Assembly: GCA_009993005.1 (NCBI GenBank)
Contig: JAACUH010000075.1
Coordinates: forward strand, 1 to 44,797
DNA: 44,797 nt
Reading direction: 5' to 3'
Source: Rhodobacterales bacterium
GTDB lineage: Bacteria; Pseudomonadota; Alphaproteobacteria; Rhodobacterales; Rhodobacteraceae
The translations under genes were made by a program, and so were the position numbers. Shown here in pieces: positions 20,840-28,575 of this stretch (positions are counted from its first letter, which is position 1; each line of letters starts with the position of its first letter). The notes under the pieces are model-generated. The model saw only the letters and a program-made list of their open reading frames with translations. It was not told where the DNA came from and searched no databases.

Positions 20840-21097
20840 TTATTGGCAGTCCCCTGTGACAAGCCGCAGATCGTCGCCTTGCGGCACCGCGCGCCCGTCC
20901 GTCATCATCATCTTCACGATTTCGGCCGCCACATCCTCGGTCAGCCCCGAAGCCGCGAGCACCGCCGCCTCGTTCATTGCAGTCACAACGCACCCGGCCT
21001 CGGTTATCGCGGCGATCAGCGCATCCGTGCCGGTCAGGTCCTGCGCCCGCAACGGCGAGGCCAGCAGCACCAGCACCCAGATCGTCACCCGGCGCAT
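20840..21097 (-). CDS. Small secreted two-cysteine protein, copy 1
   Basis: An 85-residue protein: signal peptide [18 protein letters not shown], then a ~65-residue domain with [17 protein letters not shown] and [11 protein letters not shown]. The two cysteines, near the start and at the very end of the domain, are conserved in the next two upstream genes, so the three are tandem paralogues. The start at 21097 forms a TGATG junction with copy 2; a GTG at 21106 is possible. The stop is one base before nuoE. Family not recognised; periplasmic location inferred from the signal peptide. Confidence 0.75.
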   Translation of the reverse strand: MRRVTIWVLVLLASPLRAQDLTGTDALIAAITEAGCVVTAMNEAAVLAASGLTEDVAAEIVKMMMTDGRAVPQGDDLRLVTGDCQ

Positions 21098-21420
21098 CAG
21101 ATGCACCGGTCCGTCAGCACCCGGATCGCGCCCGCGCCCGATACCTCGACCCGGTTCTCGGCCGAAAGCTCGGGTGTCAGCACGCGCAGGTCCTCGCGGG
21201 TGATCCCCGCACGGGCCACGACCGCATCGACATTGGCGGCGGTCATGATGCAGCCCTCTTCCTCGATGGCAAAGACGAGCCTGTCCTTGGGCGATGGAAC
21301 CGGCTGGATCTGCGGCCGCTGGCCACCGAGGCTCGCCGGCACCATGCTGCCCGCGATCACACCCGCACAGCCTGATACGGCCAGCACGCAGACCAACGCC
21401 ACCAGCGCTCTGGATTTCAT
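21097..21420 (-). CDS. Small two-cysteine lipoprotein, copy 2
   Basis: A 107-residue lipoprotein. The start at 21420 has AAGGGA six bases upstream and gives MKSRALVALVCVLAVSGC with lipobox VSGC (C18). After a Gly/Pro-rich spacer comes the domain RLVFAIEEEGCIMTAANVDA, VVARAGITREDL and a terminal AIRVLTDRCI, homologous to copies 1 and 3. It is joined to copy 1 by TGATG. Function unknown; the paired cysteines may form a disulfide. Confidence 0.78.
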   Translation of the reverse strand: MKSRALVALVCVLAVSGCAGVIAGSMVPASLGGQRPQIQPVPSPKDRLVFAIEEEGCIMTAANVDAVVARAGITREDLRVLTPELSAENRVEVSGAGAIRVLTDRCI

Positions 21421-21454
21421 CTGCAGTCCCTTCGTTGCGAACACCATCACCCGC

Positions 21455-21793
21455 TCAGATCGCACAATAGGGCGTCTCGAGCCGATAGACACCCACCCGC
21501 GACACATCGGCCAGACCGTCCGCCACAAGCTCGGCCCCGATGCGACGGAACTCGGCCTCGGACACGCCCGACCTTGCGAAAACCTCGTCTGCGTTGTCGG
21601 CGATCACCACACAGCCCGAAGCCTCGATGGCCATGATGACACGGTCCCTGTCGGTGAGCACGGCAGGCCGGTCGAATTCCGGCAAGGCGCCGCCCGGCCC
21701 CCCCTGCTGGGCCACAGCGGGTGCGACACCGGTTTCCGACGCGTCACAAGCGGCGAGGACAGCCATCGCCACGAAAACCAAAGCCACCCTCAT
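21455..21793 (-). CDS. Small two-cysteine lipoprotein, copy 3
   Basis: A 112-residue lipoprotein with [16 protein letters not shown] (lipobox LAAC, C16), a low-complexity spacer and the same domain as copies 1 and 2: [33 protein letters not shown] and [11 protein letters not shown] at the end. The start overlaps the nuoD stop by ATGA, so its translation is probably coupled to nuoD. The order nuoD - copy 3 - copy 2 - copy 1 - nuoE points to local duplication inside the operon. Confidence 0.78.
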   Translation of the reverse strand: MRVALVFVAMAVLAACDASETGVAPAVAQQGGPGGALPEFDRPAVLTDRDRVIMAIEASGCVVIADNADEVFARSGVSEAEFRRIGAELVADGLADVSRVGVYRLETPYCAI

Positions 21794-23028
21794 CGATCGA
21801 TCTCCCCAAATACCACGTCAAGCGACCCGATGATCGCCGCCACATCGGCCAGTTGATGCCCGGTCGCCATATGGTCCATCGCCTGCAAATGCAGGAACCC
21901 GGGCGCGCGCAGCTTGGCGCGGTAGGGTTTGTTGGTGCCATCCGCCACCAGATAGACCCCGAATTCGCCCTTGGGCGCCTCGACGGCGGCATAGACCTCG
22001 CCGGCAGGCACATGGAAACCTTCGGTGTAGAGCTTGAAGTGGTGGATCAGCGCCTCCATCGAGGTTTTCATCTCACCGCGGGTCGGCGGCGTCATCTTGC
22101 CGCGCGCCATCACCTCGCCGGGCTCGACGCGCAGCTTGGCACAGGCCTGCCGGATGATGCTGGTCGATTGCCGCATCTCCTCCATCCGGCACAGATAGCG
22201 GTCGTAGCAGTCGCCATTCTTGCCCACCGGGACCTGAAAGTCGAATTCGTCATAACATTCATAAGGTTGCGCGCGCCGCAGATCCCAGGCGAGGCCCGAC
22301 CCCCGCACCATGACACCCGAGAACCCCCACTTCTGGATGTCCTCTTCGGTCACCACGCCGATATCGACGTTGCGCTGCTTGAAGATGCGGTTCTCGGTCA
22401 GCAGGCCGTCAATGTCGTCGAGCACACGGGGAAACGCCACCGCCCACTGGTCAATATCCTCGATCAGTTCGGGCGTCAGGTCCTGGTGCACGCCACCGGG
22501 CCGGAAATAGGCGGCATGCAGGCGCGCCCCGCAGGCGCGCTCGTAGAACACCATCAGCTTTTCGCGTTCCTCAAAGCCCCAGAGCGGCGGCGTGAGCGCG
22601 CCCACATCCATCGCCTGCGTCGTGACGTTGAGCAGATGGTTCAGCACCCGCCCGATCTCGGAATAGAGCACGCGGATCAGACTGGCGCGGCGCGGCACGG
22701 CGGTGCCGGTCAGCCGCTCGATCGCCAGACACCAGGAATGTTCCTGGTTCATCGGCGCGACATAATCGAGCCGGTCGAAATAGGGCAGGTTCTGCAGATA
22801 GGTCCGGCTCTCCATCAGCTTTTCGGTGCCACGGTGCAAGAGCCCGATATGCGGGTCGCAGCGCTCCACGATCTCGCCGTCCAGCTCGAGCACAAGACGC
22901 AGAACGCCATGTGCCGCAGGGTGTTGCGGGCCGAAGTTGATGTTGAAGTTGCGGATCTTCTGTTCGCCGGTCAGCGCGTCCTGCGTGCCGTCGTCATAGG
23001 AATTGCGCCGGATGTCGCCGTCCATCAT
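21790..23028 (-). CDS. nuoD: NADH-quinone oxidoreductase subunit D
   Basis: A 412-residue 49-kDa-type subunit that helps form the quinone site. Motifs include [38 protein letters not shown] and APMNQEHSW. It is separate from NuoC, unlike the fused E. coli protein. The ATG at 23028 has AAGGAGG seven bases upstream and overlaps the nuoC stop by ATGA. Confidence 0.98.
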   Translation of the reverse strand: MMDGDIRRNSYDDGTQDALTGEQKIRNFNINFGPQHPAAHGVLRLVLELDGEIVERCDPHIGLLHRGTEKLMESRTYLQNLPYFDRLDYVAPMNQEHSWCLAIERLTGTAVPRRASLIRVLYSEIGRVLNHLLNVTTQAMDVGALTPPLWGFEEREKLMVFYERACGARLHAAYFRPGGVHQDLTPELIEDIDQWAVAFPRVLDDIDGLLTENRIFKQRNVDIGVVTEEDIQKWGFSGVMVRGSGLAWDLRRAQPYECYDEFDFQVPVGKNGDCYDRYLCRMEEMRQSTSIIRQACAKLRVEPGEVMARGKMTPPTRGEMKTSMEALIHHFKLYTEGFHVPAGEVYAAVEAPKGEFGVYLVADGTNKPYRAKLRAPGFLHLQAMDHMATGHQLADVAAIIGSLDVVFGEIDR

Positions 23029-23660
23029 TTCGCGCCCTCCTTGGCTTTCTCATCGCCCGGCATCACGTATTTCGCCCCCTCCCAGGGACTGAGGAAATCG
23101 AACTGCCGGTATTCCTGCACCAGCTTGACCGGCTCATAGACCACCCGTTTCTGCACCTCGTCATAGCGCACCTCGGTATAGCCCGTGGTCGGAAAATCCT
23201 TGCGCAGCGGATGCCCGCGAAAGCCGTAGTCGGTCAGGATGCGCCGCAGGTCCGGATGACCCGAGAACAGGATGCCGAACATGTCGAACACCTCGCGCTC
23301 GAACCAGTTGGCGCTGGGATGGACCTCGATGATGGAGGGCACGTAATCCTCCTCGCGGATCTCGACCCGCAGGCGGATGCGCTGGTTCTGGTACATGCTG
23401 AGCAGGTGATAGACCACGTCAAACCGCTTTGCCCGACCCGGATGGTCAACGGCCGTGATATCGACGAGCGAGGAAAAGCGGCAGGTCTGGTCCGCCTTGA
23501 GAAACTCCACAAAGGCCACCAGCGACGACAGCGCCACGCGCACCGTCAATTCGCCATGCGCCACCTCCCAGCCCAGCACGGCATCGCCGCGCCGCAGCTC
23601 CAGATGCGCGCCCAGGTCCGCCAGCGATGCGGCCGTCTCGGTCCTGCGGGTCTCGGTCAT
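23025..23660 (-). CDS. nuoC: NADH-quinone oxidoreductase subunit C
   Basis: A 211-residue 30-kDa-type subunit in the peripheral arm of complex I. Typical segments are [40 protein letters not shown] and [20 protein letters not shown]. Its start is 20 bases after nuoB with a purine-rich ribosome site, and its stop overlaps nuoD. Confidence 0.97.
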   Translation of the reverse strand: MTETRRTETAASLADLGAHLELRRGDAVLGWEVAHGELTVRVALSSLVAFVEFLKADQTCRFSSLVDITAVDHPGRAKRFDVVYHLLSMYQNQRIRLRVEIREEDYVPSIIEVHPSANWFEREVFDMFGILFSGHPDLRRILTDYGFRGHPLRKDFPTTGYTEVRYDEVQKRVVYEPVKLVQEYRQFDFLSPWEGAKYVMPGDEKAKEGAK

Positions 23661-23680
23661 GGGGGCCGTTCCTTCCTGTC

Positions 23681-24205
23681 TCAGCGGATGATGGTGCCGG
23701 TGCGGCGCATCTTGCGCTGCAACTGCAGGATACCATAAAGCAGCGCTTCGGCCGTCGGCGGACAGCCGGGCACATAGATGTCCACCGGCACGATCCTGTC
23801 ACAGCCGCGCACGACGCTGTAGCTGTAGTGATAATAGCCCCCGCCATTGGCGCAGGACCCCATCGAGATCACATAGCGGGGTTCCGGCATCTGGTCATAG
23901 ACCTTGCGCAGCGCCGGCGCCATCTTGTTGGTCAGCGTGCCTGCCACGATCATCAGGTCGGACTGCCGCGGCGATGCGCGCGGCGCGGTGCCAAAGCGTT
24001 CGAGGTCGTAGCGCGGCATCGAGGTGTGCATCATCTCGACCGCGCAGCAGGCCAGACCAAAGGTCATCCAGTGCAGCGACCCGGTGCGCGCCCAGTTCAC
24101 GATATCGGCGGTCGAGGTGACAAGAAAACCCTTGTCCTGCAATTCGCGGTTCATCAGCCCGGCCGAAACGTCCAGATCGACGCCGGCGGTATTGGTCCCG
24201 GTCAT
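23681..24205 (-). CDS. nuoB: NADH-quinone oxidoreductase subunit B
   Basis: A 174-residue PSST-type subunit carrying cluster N2, the electron donor to quinone. Ligands C53, C54, C118 and C148 are in place ([36 protein letters not shown]). I took the ATG at 24205, which overlaps the nuoA stop by ATGA and has GGA seven bases upstream. Two further in-frame starts upstream (24211, 24232) lie inside nuoA. Confidence 0.97.
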   Translation of the reverse strand: MTGTNTAGVDLDVSAGLMNRELQDKGFLVTSTADIVNWARTGSLHWMTFGLACCAVEMMHTSMPRYDLERFGTAPRASPRQSDLMIVAGTLTNKMAPALRKVYDQMPEPRYVISMGSCANGGGYYHYSYSVVRGCDRIVPVDIYVPGCPPTAEALLYGILQLQRKMRRTGTIIR

Positions 24206-24567
24206 TGCCATTCCAGCGCCCCCTTCTTCCACTCGTAGACAAAGCCGGCGGTCAGCACGCCCAGAAATGCCATCATCGACCAGAAACCTACCATGCTCAC
24301 ATCCTTGAACGCCACCGCCCAGGGAAAGAGGAACGCCACTTCGAGGTCGAAGATGATGAAAAGGATCGACACCAGATAGAACCGCACGTCGAACTTCATC
24401 CGCGCGTCGTCAAAGGCGTTGAAGCCGCATTCATAGGCGCTCACCTTTTCGGGGTCCGGGTTGCGCACCGCCACGATGGCCGCAGCCAGAATCAGGATCG
24501 CACCCAGAGCGATCGCCAGTCCGAGAAAGATGATGATGGGAAGGTATTCCCGCAAGAGCTCGTCCAA
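24202..24567 (-). CDS. nuoA: NADH-quinone oxidoreductase subunit A (TTG start)
   Basis: A 121-residue three-helix subunit at the head of the operon. The block [20 protein letters not shown] and [20 protein letters not shown] are diagnostic. The first codon of the family-like N-terminus ([13 protein letters not shown]) is TTG at 24565-24567, with AAGGA seven bases upstream and no in-frame ATG before it. TTG at the first gene of a long operon may lower its translation. Confidence 0.96.
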   Translation of the reverse strand: MDELLREYLPIIIFLGLAIALGAILILAAAIVAVRNPDPEKVSAYECGFNAFDDARMKFDVRFYLVSILFIIFDLEVAFLFPWAVAFKDVSMVGFWSMMAFLGVLTAGFVYEWKKGALEWQ

Positions 24568-24621
24568 GCATCCATCCTTTCGCGCAAATCACGCCGGAGG
24601 CAGAGCAGCCCCCGCGCCCCG

Positions 24622-24650
24622 TCCATACCTTTCGCCGCCGGAGGGGTCAA
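24622..24650 (-). promoter_or_regulatory. Sigma70-like promoter of the nuo operon
   Basis: On the minus strand TTGACC (24645-24650) is followed after exactly 17 bases by TATGGA (24622-24627). Transcription would start near 24615, leaving a leader of about 48 bases before the nuoA TTG. It is the best promoter match seen upstream of nuoA and lies at the only clear gap before the operon. Confidence 0.55.
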
Positions 24651-24692
24651 CCAAGCCCGACGCCGCAGGCACGACGATTTGACATCGCGCCC

Positions 24693-24904
24693 TCAGCCGA
24701 AAACCACAGCCAGCACCACAGCCAGCAACAGCGCCGAGAGCACCGGCAAGGCCCGCACGCGTCGCGGTAGCGCCCCGGACCAGCGCCCGCCCATCGTCAG
24801 ATGCCCCCAAGGCGCCCCCAAGGCGCCCCCAGCGCGACGGCGACATGGAACAGGCAGGCGATCCCCGCCAGTCCCGCAAAAACCCGGGCCGCCACTGCGC
24901 TCAT
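24693..24904 (-). pseudogene. Small membrane protein gene broken by an 11-bp tandem duplication
   Basis: A minus-strand frame starting at 24904 encodes 35 residues (MSAVAARVFAGLAGIACLFH...ALGAPWG) and then stops at 24797. The 11-base unit CCCCCAAGGCG is present twice in a row (24804-24814, 24815-24825). Removing one copy restores a frame through GAPWGHLTMGGRWSGALP into a hydrophobic helix ending at 24693. The motif G-A-P-W-G...M-G-G-R-W is familiar from a family of small bacterial membrane proteins, usually longer than the ~66 restored residues, so the 3' end may be lost too. Two separate short peptides remain possible but less likely. Confidence 0.6.
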
Positions 24905-24944
24905 CCCTTCCTCCATCTTTTGGCCCCAAATATCCCGGGGGGGT

Positions 24945-24981
24945 CCGCGCCCGTCAGGGCGCGGGCGGGGGCAGAGCCCCC
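24945..24981 (-). terminator. Double stem-loop after the ABC permease gene
   Basis: Directly after the permease stop (24981-24983) there are two perfect stems: GGGGGC-AGA-GCCCCC (24967-24981) and CCGCGCCC-GTCA-GGGCGCGG (24945-24964). In the minus direction they are followed by GGATATTTGGGGCC. There is no long T-run, so termination may need Rho or the element may only protect the 3' end. Confidence 0.55.
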
Positions 24982-26660
24982 TATCTGTTGGCCCGCGCCA
25001 GGAACGCCACCGCCACCAGCCCCACCATCGTGATCGCGAGCGCGGCAGGCGCCGCCTCTGTCAGGTTCTCCAGGCTCGCCTTCGCATGCACGCGGGTGGC
25101 CAGCGTATCATAGTTGAACGGCCGCAACAGCAGCGTCGCAGGCAGTTCCTTGACCGCATCGACGAACACCAGCAGCAGCGCCGAGCCCAGCGAGGCGCGC
25201 ATCAGCGGCACATGCACCGCCCGCAACACGCCCCCGGCCGAGCGGCCGAGCGAGCGGGCCGCCATCGGCAGGCTGGGCGACACCCGCCCCAGCGCCGCAT
25301 CCGCCGTCCCCTGCGCGATGGCAAAGAACCGCACCACATAGGCCAGCACCACCGCCGCCGCACTGCCTGTCAGGATCAGCCCGGGGTCGCGGCCGGTGAG
25401 CGCGGCGACCCCATCGGCCAGCGCATTGTCAAGATGGCTCAGCGGGATCAGGATGCCGATCCCCAGCACCGCCCCGGGCGCCGCATAGCCGATCGCCGTC
25501 ACCGGCAGCAGCAGCGTGGGCAGCCTGCGCCCGCCGAGCCGCACGCCATAGACCATGAACACCCCGCCCAGCACCGTCAGCACCGCCGCAACGCTGCCAA
25601 CGACCAGCGTATGCCCCAACGCCCGCAACAGCCCCGGCGCCGCCCATTGCGCGGCCCATTGCGCCGCGTCGAGGGCATGCGTCATGAGCACCCCCACCGG
25701 CAAAGCGAAGCCCAGGCCAAACGGCAGCAGGCACGCCGCCAGCGCCAGCCCCCCGCGCCAGCCCGCCAGGGGCTGCGCGGTCACCGGGCGCATGCCGCGC
25801 GCATTGCCAAAGAACCGGCTCCGGCGGCGGCTGTATTTCTCGAGCGTCACCAGCAGCACGATCAGCACCAGCATGACCGAGGCGATCTGCGCCGCCCCGC
25901 CGAGGTTCCCCGCCTGCAACCACAGGCTGAATATCCCCGTGGTCAGCGTCTGCACACCGAAATAATCGACCGCGCCAAAGTCGTTCACCGTCTCCATCAT
26001 CACCACGGCCATGCCGGCGGCAATCGCCGGGCGGGCCATCGGCAGGCCCAGCCGCCAGAACCGCCCCCAGGGCCCCACCCCCAGCGCGCGGGCAACCTCG
26101 TATCCCGCCCCCGACTGTTCGCGGAAGGCCGCGCGCGCCAGCAGATAGACGTAAGGGTAAAGCGAGGCGCTGATCACCAGCACCGCCGCGCCCCGGCTGC
26201 GCACGGCGGGAAACCAGTAATCGCGCGGGCTCTGCCAGCCAAAGGCGTCGCGCAGCGCGCCCTGCACGGGGCCCGCATATTCGAGAAAATCGACCAGCGC
26301 ATAGGCGCCCACATAGGCGGGCACGGCCAGAGGCATCAGCAGCGCCCATTGCACCCAGCCTCGGCCGGGAAAGCGGTACATGCTCACCAGCCAGGCCGCA
26401 CCCGTCCCCACCAGCCCGGTGATCGCGCCCACCGACACCATCAGCACCACCGTATTGGCAAAGTAGCGTGGCAAGGTGGTGGCCAGCAGATGCGGCCAGA
26501 CATTTCCGCTTGCCCCGAGCGCGAGCCAGAGCACCGCCACCACCGGCATCAGCACGACGGCAGCGATCACCACAGCCCCCGCGGACCAGGCGTCAGGGCG
26601 CGGAAAACGGCGGCGCTTCAGGGCCGGGACCGGGTAAATCTGACCAGTTTGCTCGGACAT
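24981..26660 (-). CDS. Iron(III)-type ABC transporter permease, two fused halves
   Basis: A 559-residue inner-membrane permease of the FbpB/SfuB/ThiP type, with two six-helix halves in one chain. The EAA-like loop of the first half is at about 188-207 (YEVARALGVGPWGRFWRLGL); the second half has MAARSLGRSAGGVLRAVHVP. Proteins of this family take up ferric iron or related substrates with a periplasmic binding protein and an ATPase. Neither partner gene is in the window: the gene is first after a divergent neighbour and is followed by a terminator and a pseudogene. Substrate is therefore not certain. Confidence 0.88.
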   Translation of the reverse strand: MSEQTGQIYPVPALKRRRFPRPDAWSAGAVVIAAVVLMPVVAVLWLALGASGNVWPHLLATTLPRYFANTVVLMVSVGAITGLVGTGAAWLVSMYRFPGRGWVQWALLMPLAVPAYVGAYALVDFLEYAGPVQGALRDAFGWQSPRDYWFPAVRSRGAAVLVISASLYPYVYLLARAAFREQSGAGYEVARALGVGPWGRFWRLGLPMARPAIAAGMAVVMMETVNDFGAVDYFGVQTLTTGIFSLWLQAGNLGGAAQIASVMLVLIVLLVTLEKYSRRRSRFFGNARGMRPVTAQPLAGWRGGLALAACLLPFGLGFALPVGVLMTHALDAAQWAAQWAAPGLLRALGHTLVVGSVAAVLTVLGGVFMVYGVRLGGRRLPTLLLPVTAIGYAAPGAVLGIGILIPLSHLDNALADGVAALTGRDPGLILTGSAAAVVLAYVVRFFAIAQGTADAALGRVSPSLPMAARSLGRSAGGVLRAVHVPLMRASLGSALLLVFVDAVKELPATLLLRPFNYDTLATRVHAKASLENLTEAAPAALAITMVGLVAVAFLARANR

Positions 26661-26756
26661 GATGCGGACCTATCCGAAACAGGTTTCCCTGTCCAGAAAA
26701 GCGCATATACTCTCGCTCACCTCGAAACAGCCGACCAGAAGGCGGACCGGACCCGA

Positions 26757-27632
26757 ATGAATATCGCCTTCCATCTCGGCGCGCTGTGCACCGATGACGA
26801 ACGTCTGCACCGTGCGCTGCTCAAGGATGCCGAACAACTGGCGCTCGCGGGGATATCCGTCCCCTGGCCGAGCCGTTACCGCCGCCTCTTGCGCGAAACC
26901 GTGGGCAACCTCGCCGGTGCCGCGCCATCGCCCGATACCCGCGAGATCCTGCTTGACGCCATCATCGAGGACCACAGCGCCAAACGGCTGGTCCTCAGCG
27001 ACCCGGCCTTTCTCAGCCTGCCGGGCTATCTGTTTGATGCGGGGCGCTTTTACGGCCATGCGACGGCGCGCCTGCACGGCTTGCACAGCATCTTTCCCGA
27101 GGACCGGATCACGCTGTTTCTCGGGCTGCGCAACCCCGCGACCTTTGTTCCCGCCGTCTGGTCGCAGGTCCGCGGGCGCCGCTTTTCCGGCTTCATGGGC
27201 GAGATCGACCCGCGTGACCTGCGCTGGTCAGACGTGATCGCGCAGATCCGCATCGCCGCGCCGCAGATGGCGCTCACCGTCTGGTGCAACGAGGATACGC
27301 CGCTGATCTGGACCGAAGTGCTGCGCGCCATCGCGGGTTCGGGGGCCGAGATGGCGCTGGCGGGCGAACATGACCTGCTCGCGGCGATCATGTCGCCCGA
27401 AGGGCTGGTGCGGTTCCAGAAATACCTGCAGACCCACCCGCCCCAGACCGAGGCGCAGACACGGCGCATCATCTCGGCCTTTCTCGACAAATACGCCCTG
27501 CCCGAGGCGATCGAGGAAGAGGTGGACCTGCCCGGCTGGGACAGCGCGCTGATCGAGGAGATGACCGCGACCTACGAGGACGATGTCGCGATGATCGCGG
27601 CGCAACCGGGCCTGACCTTTATCGCGCCGTGA
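26757..27632 (+). CDS. Conserved protein of unknown function
   Basis: A 291-residue soluble protein. The start ATG at 26757 gives MNIAFHLGALCTDDERLHRA; the frame is open far upstream only because of codon bias. I recognise it as a protein widespread in Rhodobacteraceae without assigned function. Conserved-looking blocks are LFLGLRNPATFVPAVWSQ, DLRWSDVIAQI, LTVWCNEDTPLIWTEVLRAI and FLDKYALPEAIEEEVDLPGW. The N-terminal half vaguely recalls sulfotransferase-like folds but no PAPS loop is visible. It is divergent from the ABC permease and convergent with sugE. Confidence 0.85.
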   Translation: MNIAFHLGALCTDDERLHRALLKDAEQLALAGISVPWPSRYRRLLRETVGNLAGAAPSPDTREILLDAIIEDHSAKRLVLSDPAFLSLPGYLFDAGRFYGHATARLHGLHSIFPEDRITLFLGLRNPATFVPAVWSQVRGRRFSGFMGEIDPRDLRWSDVIAQIRIAAPQMALTVWCNEDTPLIWTEVLRAIAGSGAEMALAGEHDLLAAIMSPEGLVRFQKYLQTHPPQTEAQTRRIISAFLDKYALPEAIEEEVDLPGWDSALIEEMTATYEDDVAMIAAQPGLTFIAP

Positions 27633-27638
27633 GGCCGG

Positions 27639-27953
27639 TCACGACACCAGCTTGAGCCCGATGATCCCCGCGACGATCAGCGCGATGCACAAAAGGCGCA
27701 GTGCATCCGACGATTCGCCAAAGAGCCAGATGCCGATGAGCGCGGTGCCGACCGAGCCGATCCCGGTCCAGACCGCATAGGCGGTGCCCAGCGGCAAGAC
27801 GCGCAGTGCAAGCCCCAGCAGGCCCAGGCTGATGGCCATCGCCGCCAGCGTGCCCAGCGACGGCCAGAGCCGCGTAAAGCCCTCGGTGTATTTCAGCCCG
27901 ACGGCCCAGGCGACCTCGAACAGACCGGCGACAAAGACAAAAAGCCAGGCCAT
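27639..27953 (-). CDS. gdx: Guanidinium exporter of the SMR family
   Basis: A 104-residue four-helix small multidrug resistance protein of the SugE/Gdx subtype, which exports guanidinium in exchange for protons. The diagnostic [20 protein letters not shown], with the essential Glu in helix 1, and [20 protein letters not shown] are close to E. coli SugE. I used the start [10 protein letters not shown] at 27953, 10 bases after the gapR stop. No guanidine riboswitch was recognised upstream, so it is probably transcribed with gapR. Confidence 0.93.
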   Translation of the reverse strand: MAWLFVFVAGLFEVAWAVGLKYTEGFTRLWPSLGTLAAMAISLGLLGLALRVLPLGTAYAVWTGIGSVGTALIGIWLFGESSDALRLLCIALIVAGIIGLKLVS

Positions 27954-27963
27954 GTTGCGGCCC

Positions 27964-28218
27964 CTACATGCCCAGCGCGGCTTTGTAGGTCTCGAGGATC
28001 GCCTCTTCCTCGGCGATGTCATCGCCGTCGCGTTTGCGCAACGCGATGATCTTGCGGATGATCTTTGTGTCATAGCCACGGCCCTTGGCCTCGGCCATCA
28101 CTTCCTTCTGGGCATCCGCGATGTCCTTTTTCTCGGCCTCGAGCCGCTCATAGCGCTCAATGAAGGCGCGCAGCTCTTCGCCGGCCACCCGGGCGGTATC
28201 GACAACGGATTCTGACAT
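27964..28218 (-). CDS. gapR: GapR family DNA-binding protein (DUF2312)
   Basis: An 84-residue GapR/DUF2312 protein: a coiled-coil region ([20 protein letters not shown]) followed by [20 protein letters not shown] with the basic DNA-contacting helix. In Caulobacter GapR clamps around overtwisted DNA and aids replication and topoisomerase action. The family is almost confined to alphaproteobacteria. AGGAG lies upstream of the start. Confidence 0.95.
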   Translation of the reverse strand: MSESVVDTARVAGEELRAFIERYERLEAEKKDIADAQKEVMAEAKGRGYDTKIIRKIIALRKRDGDDIAEEEAILETYKAALGM

Positions 28219-28359
28219 GGGACGGCTCCTGTGAAACGCGGCCCGCCCTGCCTATCCGCTGCCTCCGCCCCGCGCAAGACCGGCGGCGGGGTTGATGCGG
28301 CGCGGCAAGCGGGTTAGGCGTGTCGGCGCAGCAGGGGGCGGGGCAACGGGAGGCTTGCG

Positions 28360-28575
28360 ATGGACATCTTGATCTGGATCGGTGCGGCGATCACGCTCGC
28401 AGGCTTTGTCGGGATCGTGGCCAGCATCGTCATGGTGACGCGGGCGCGGCGCGCCGGGCTCGACGATGCGACGCTGCGCGCGCGGCTGCAACGGGTGCTG
28501 CCGCTCAATCTCGGTGCGCTGTTTCTCTCGGTGATCGGGCTTTTTGTGGTCGTGGCGGGGATCATGCTGGGCTGA
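28360..28575 (+). CDS. Small two-helix membrane protein
   Basis: A 71-residue protein with two helices (about 4-26 and 47-70) and a basic loop RARRAGLDDATLRARLQRVL between them, so both ends probably face the periplasm. The start has GGGAGG six bases upstream. The last 14 bases overlap the 3' end of the converging crotonase-like gene. No function recognised. Confidence 0.75.
   Translation: MDILIWIGAAITLAGFVGIVASIVMVTRARRAGLDDATLRARLQRVLPLNLGALFLSVIGLFVVVAGIMLG

Noticed and set aside
24801-26756. Extension of the 26757 gene by about 650 codons upstream
   Set aside because: The added sequence is antisense to the ABC permease; MNIAFHLG at 26757 is the natural start.
27639-28360. Guanidine riboswitch for the Gdx/SugE gene
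   Set aside because: Only 10 bases separate gapR and the exporter gene, and the gapR leader shows no recognisable guanidine-aptamer pattern.
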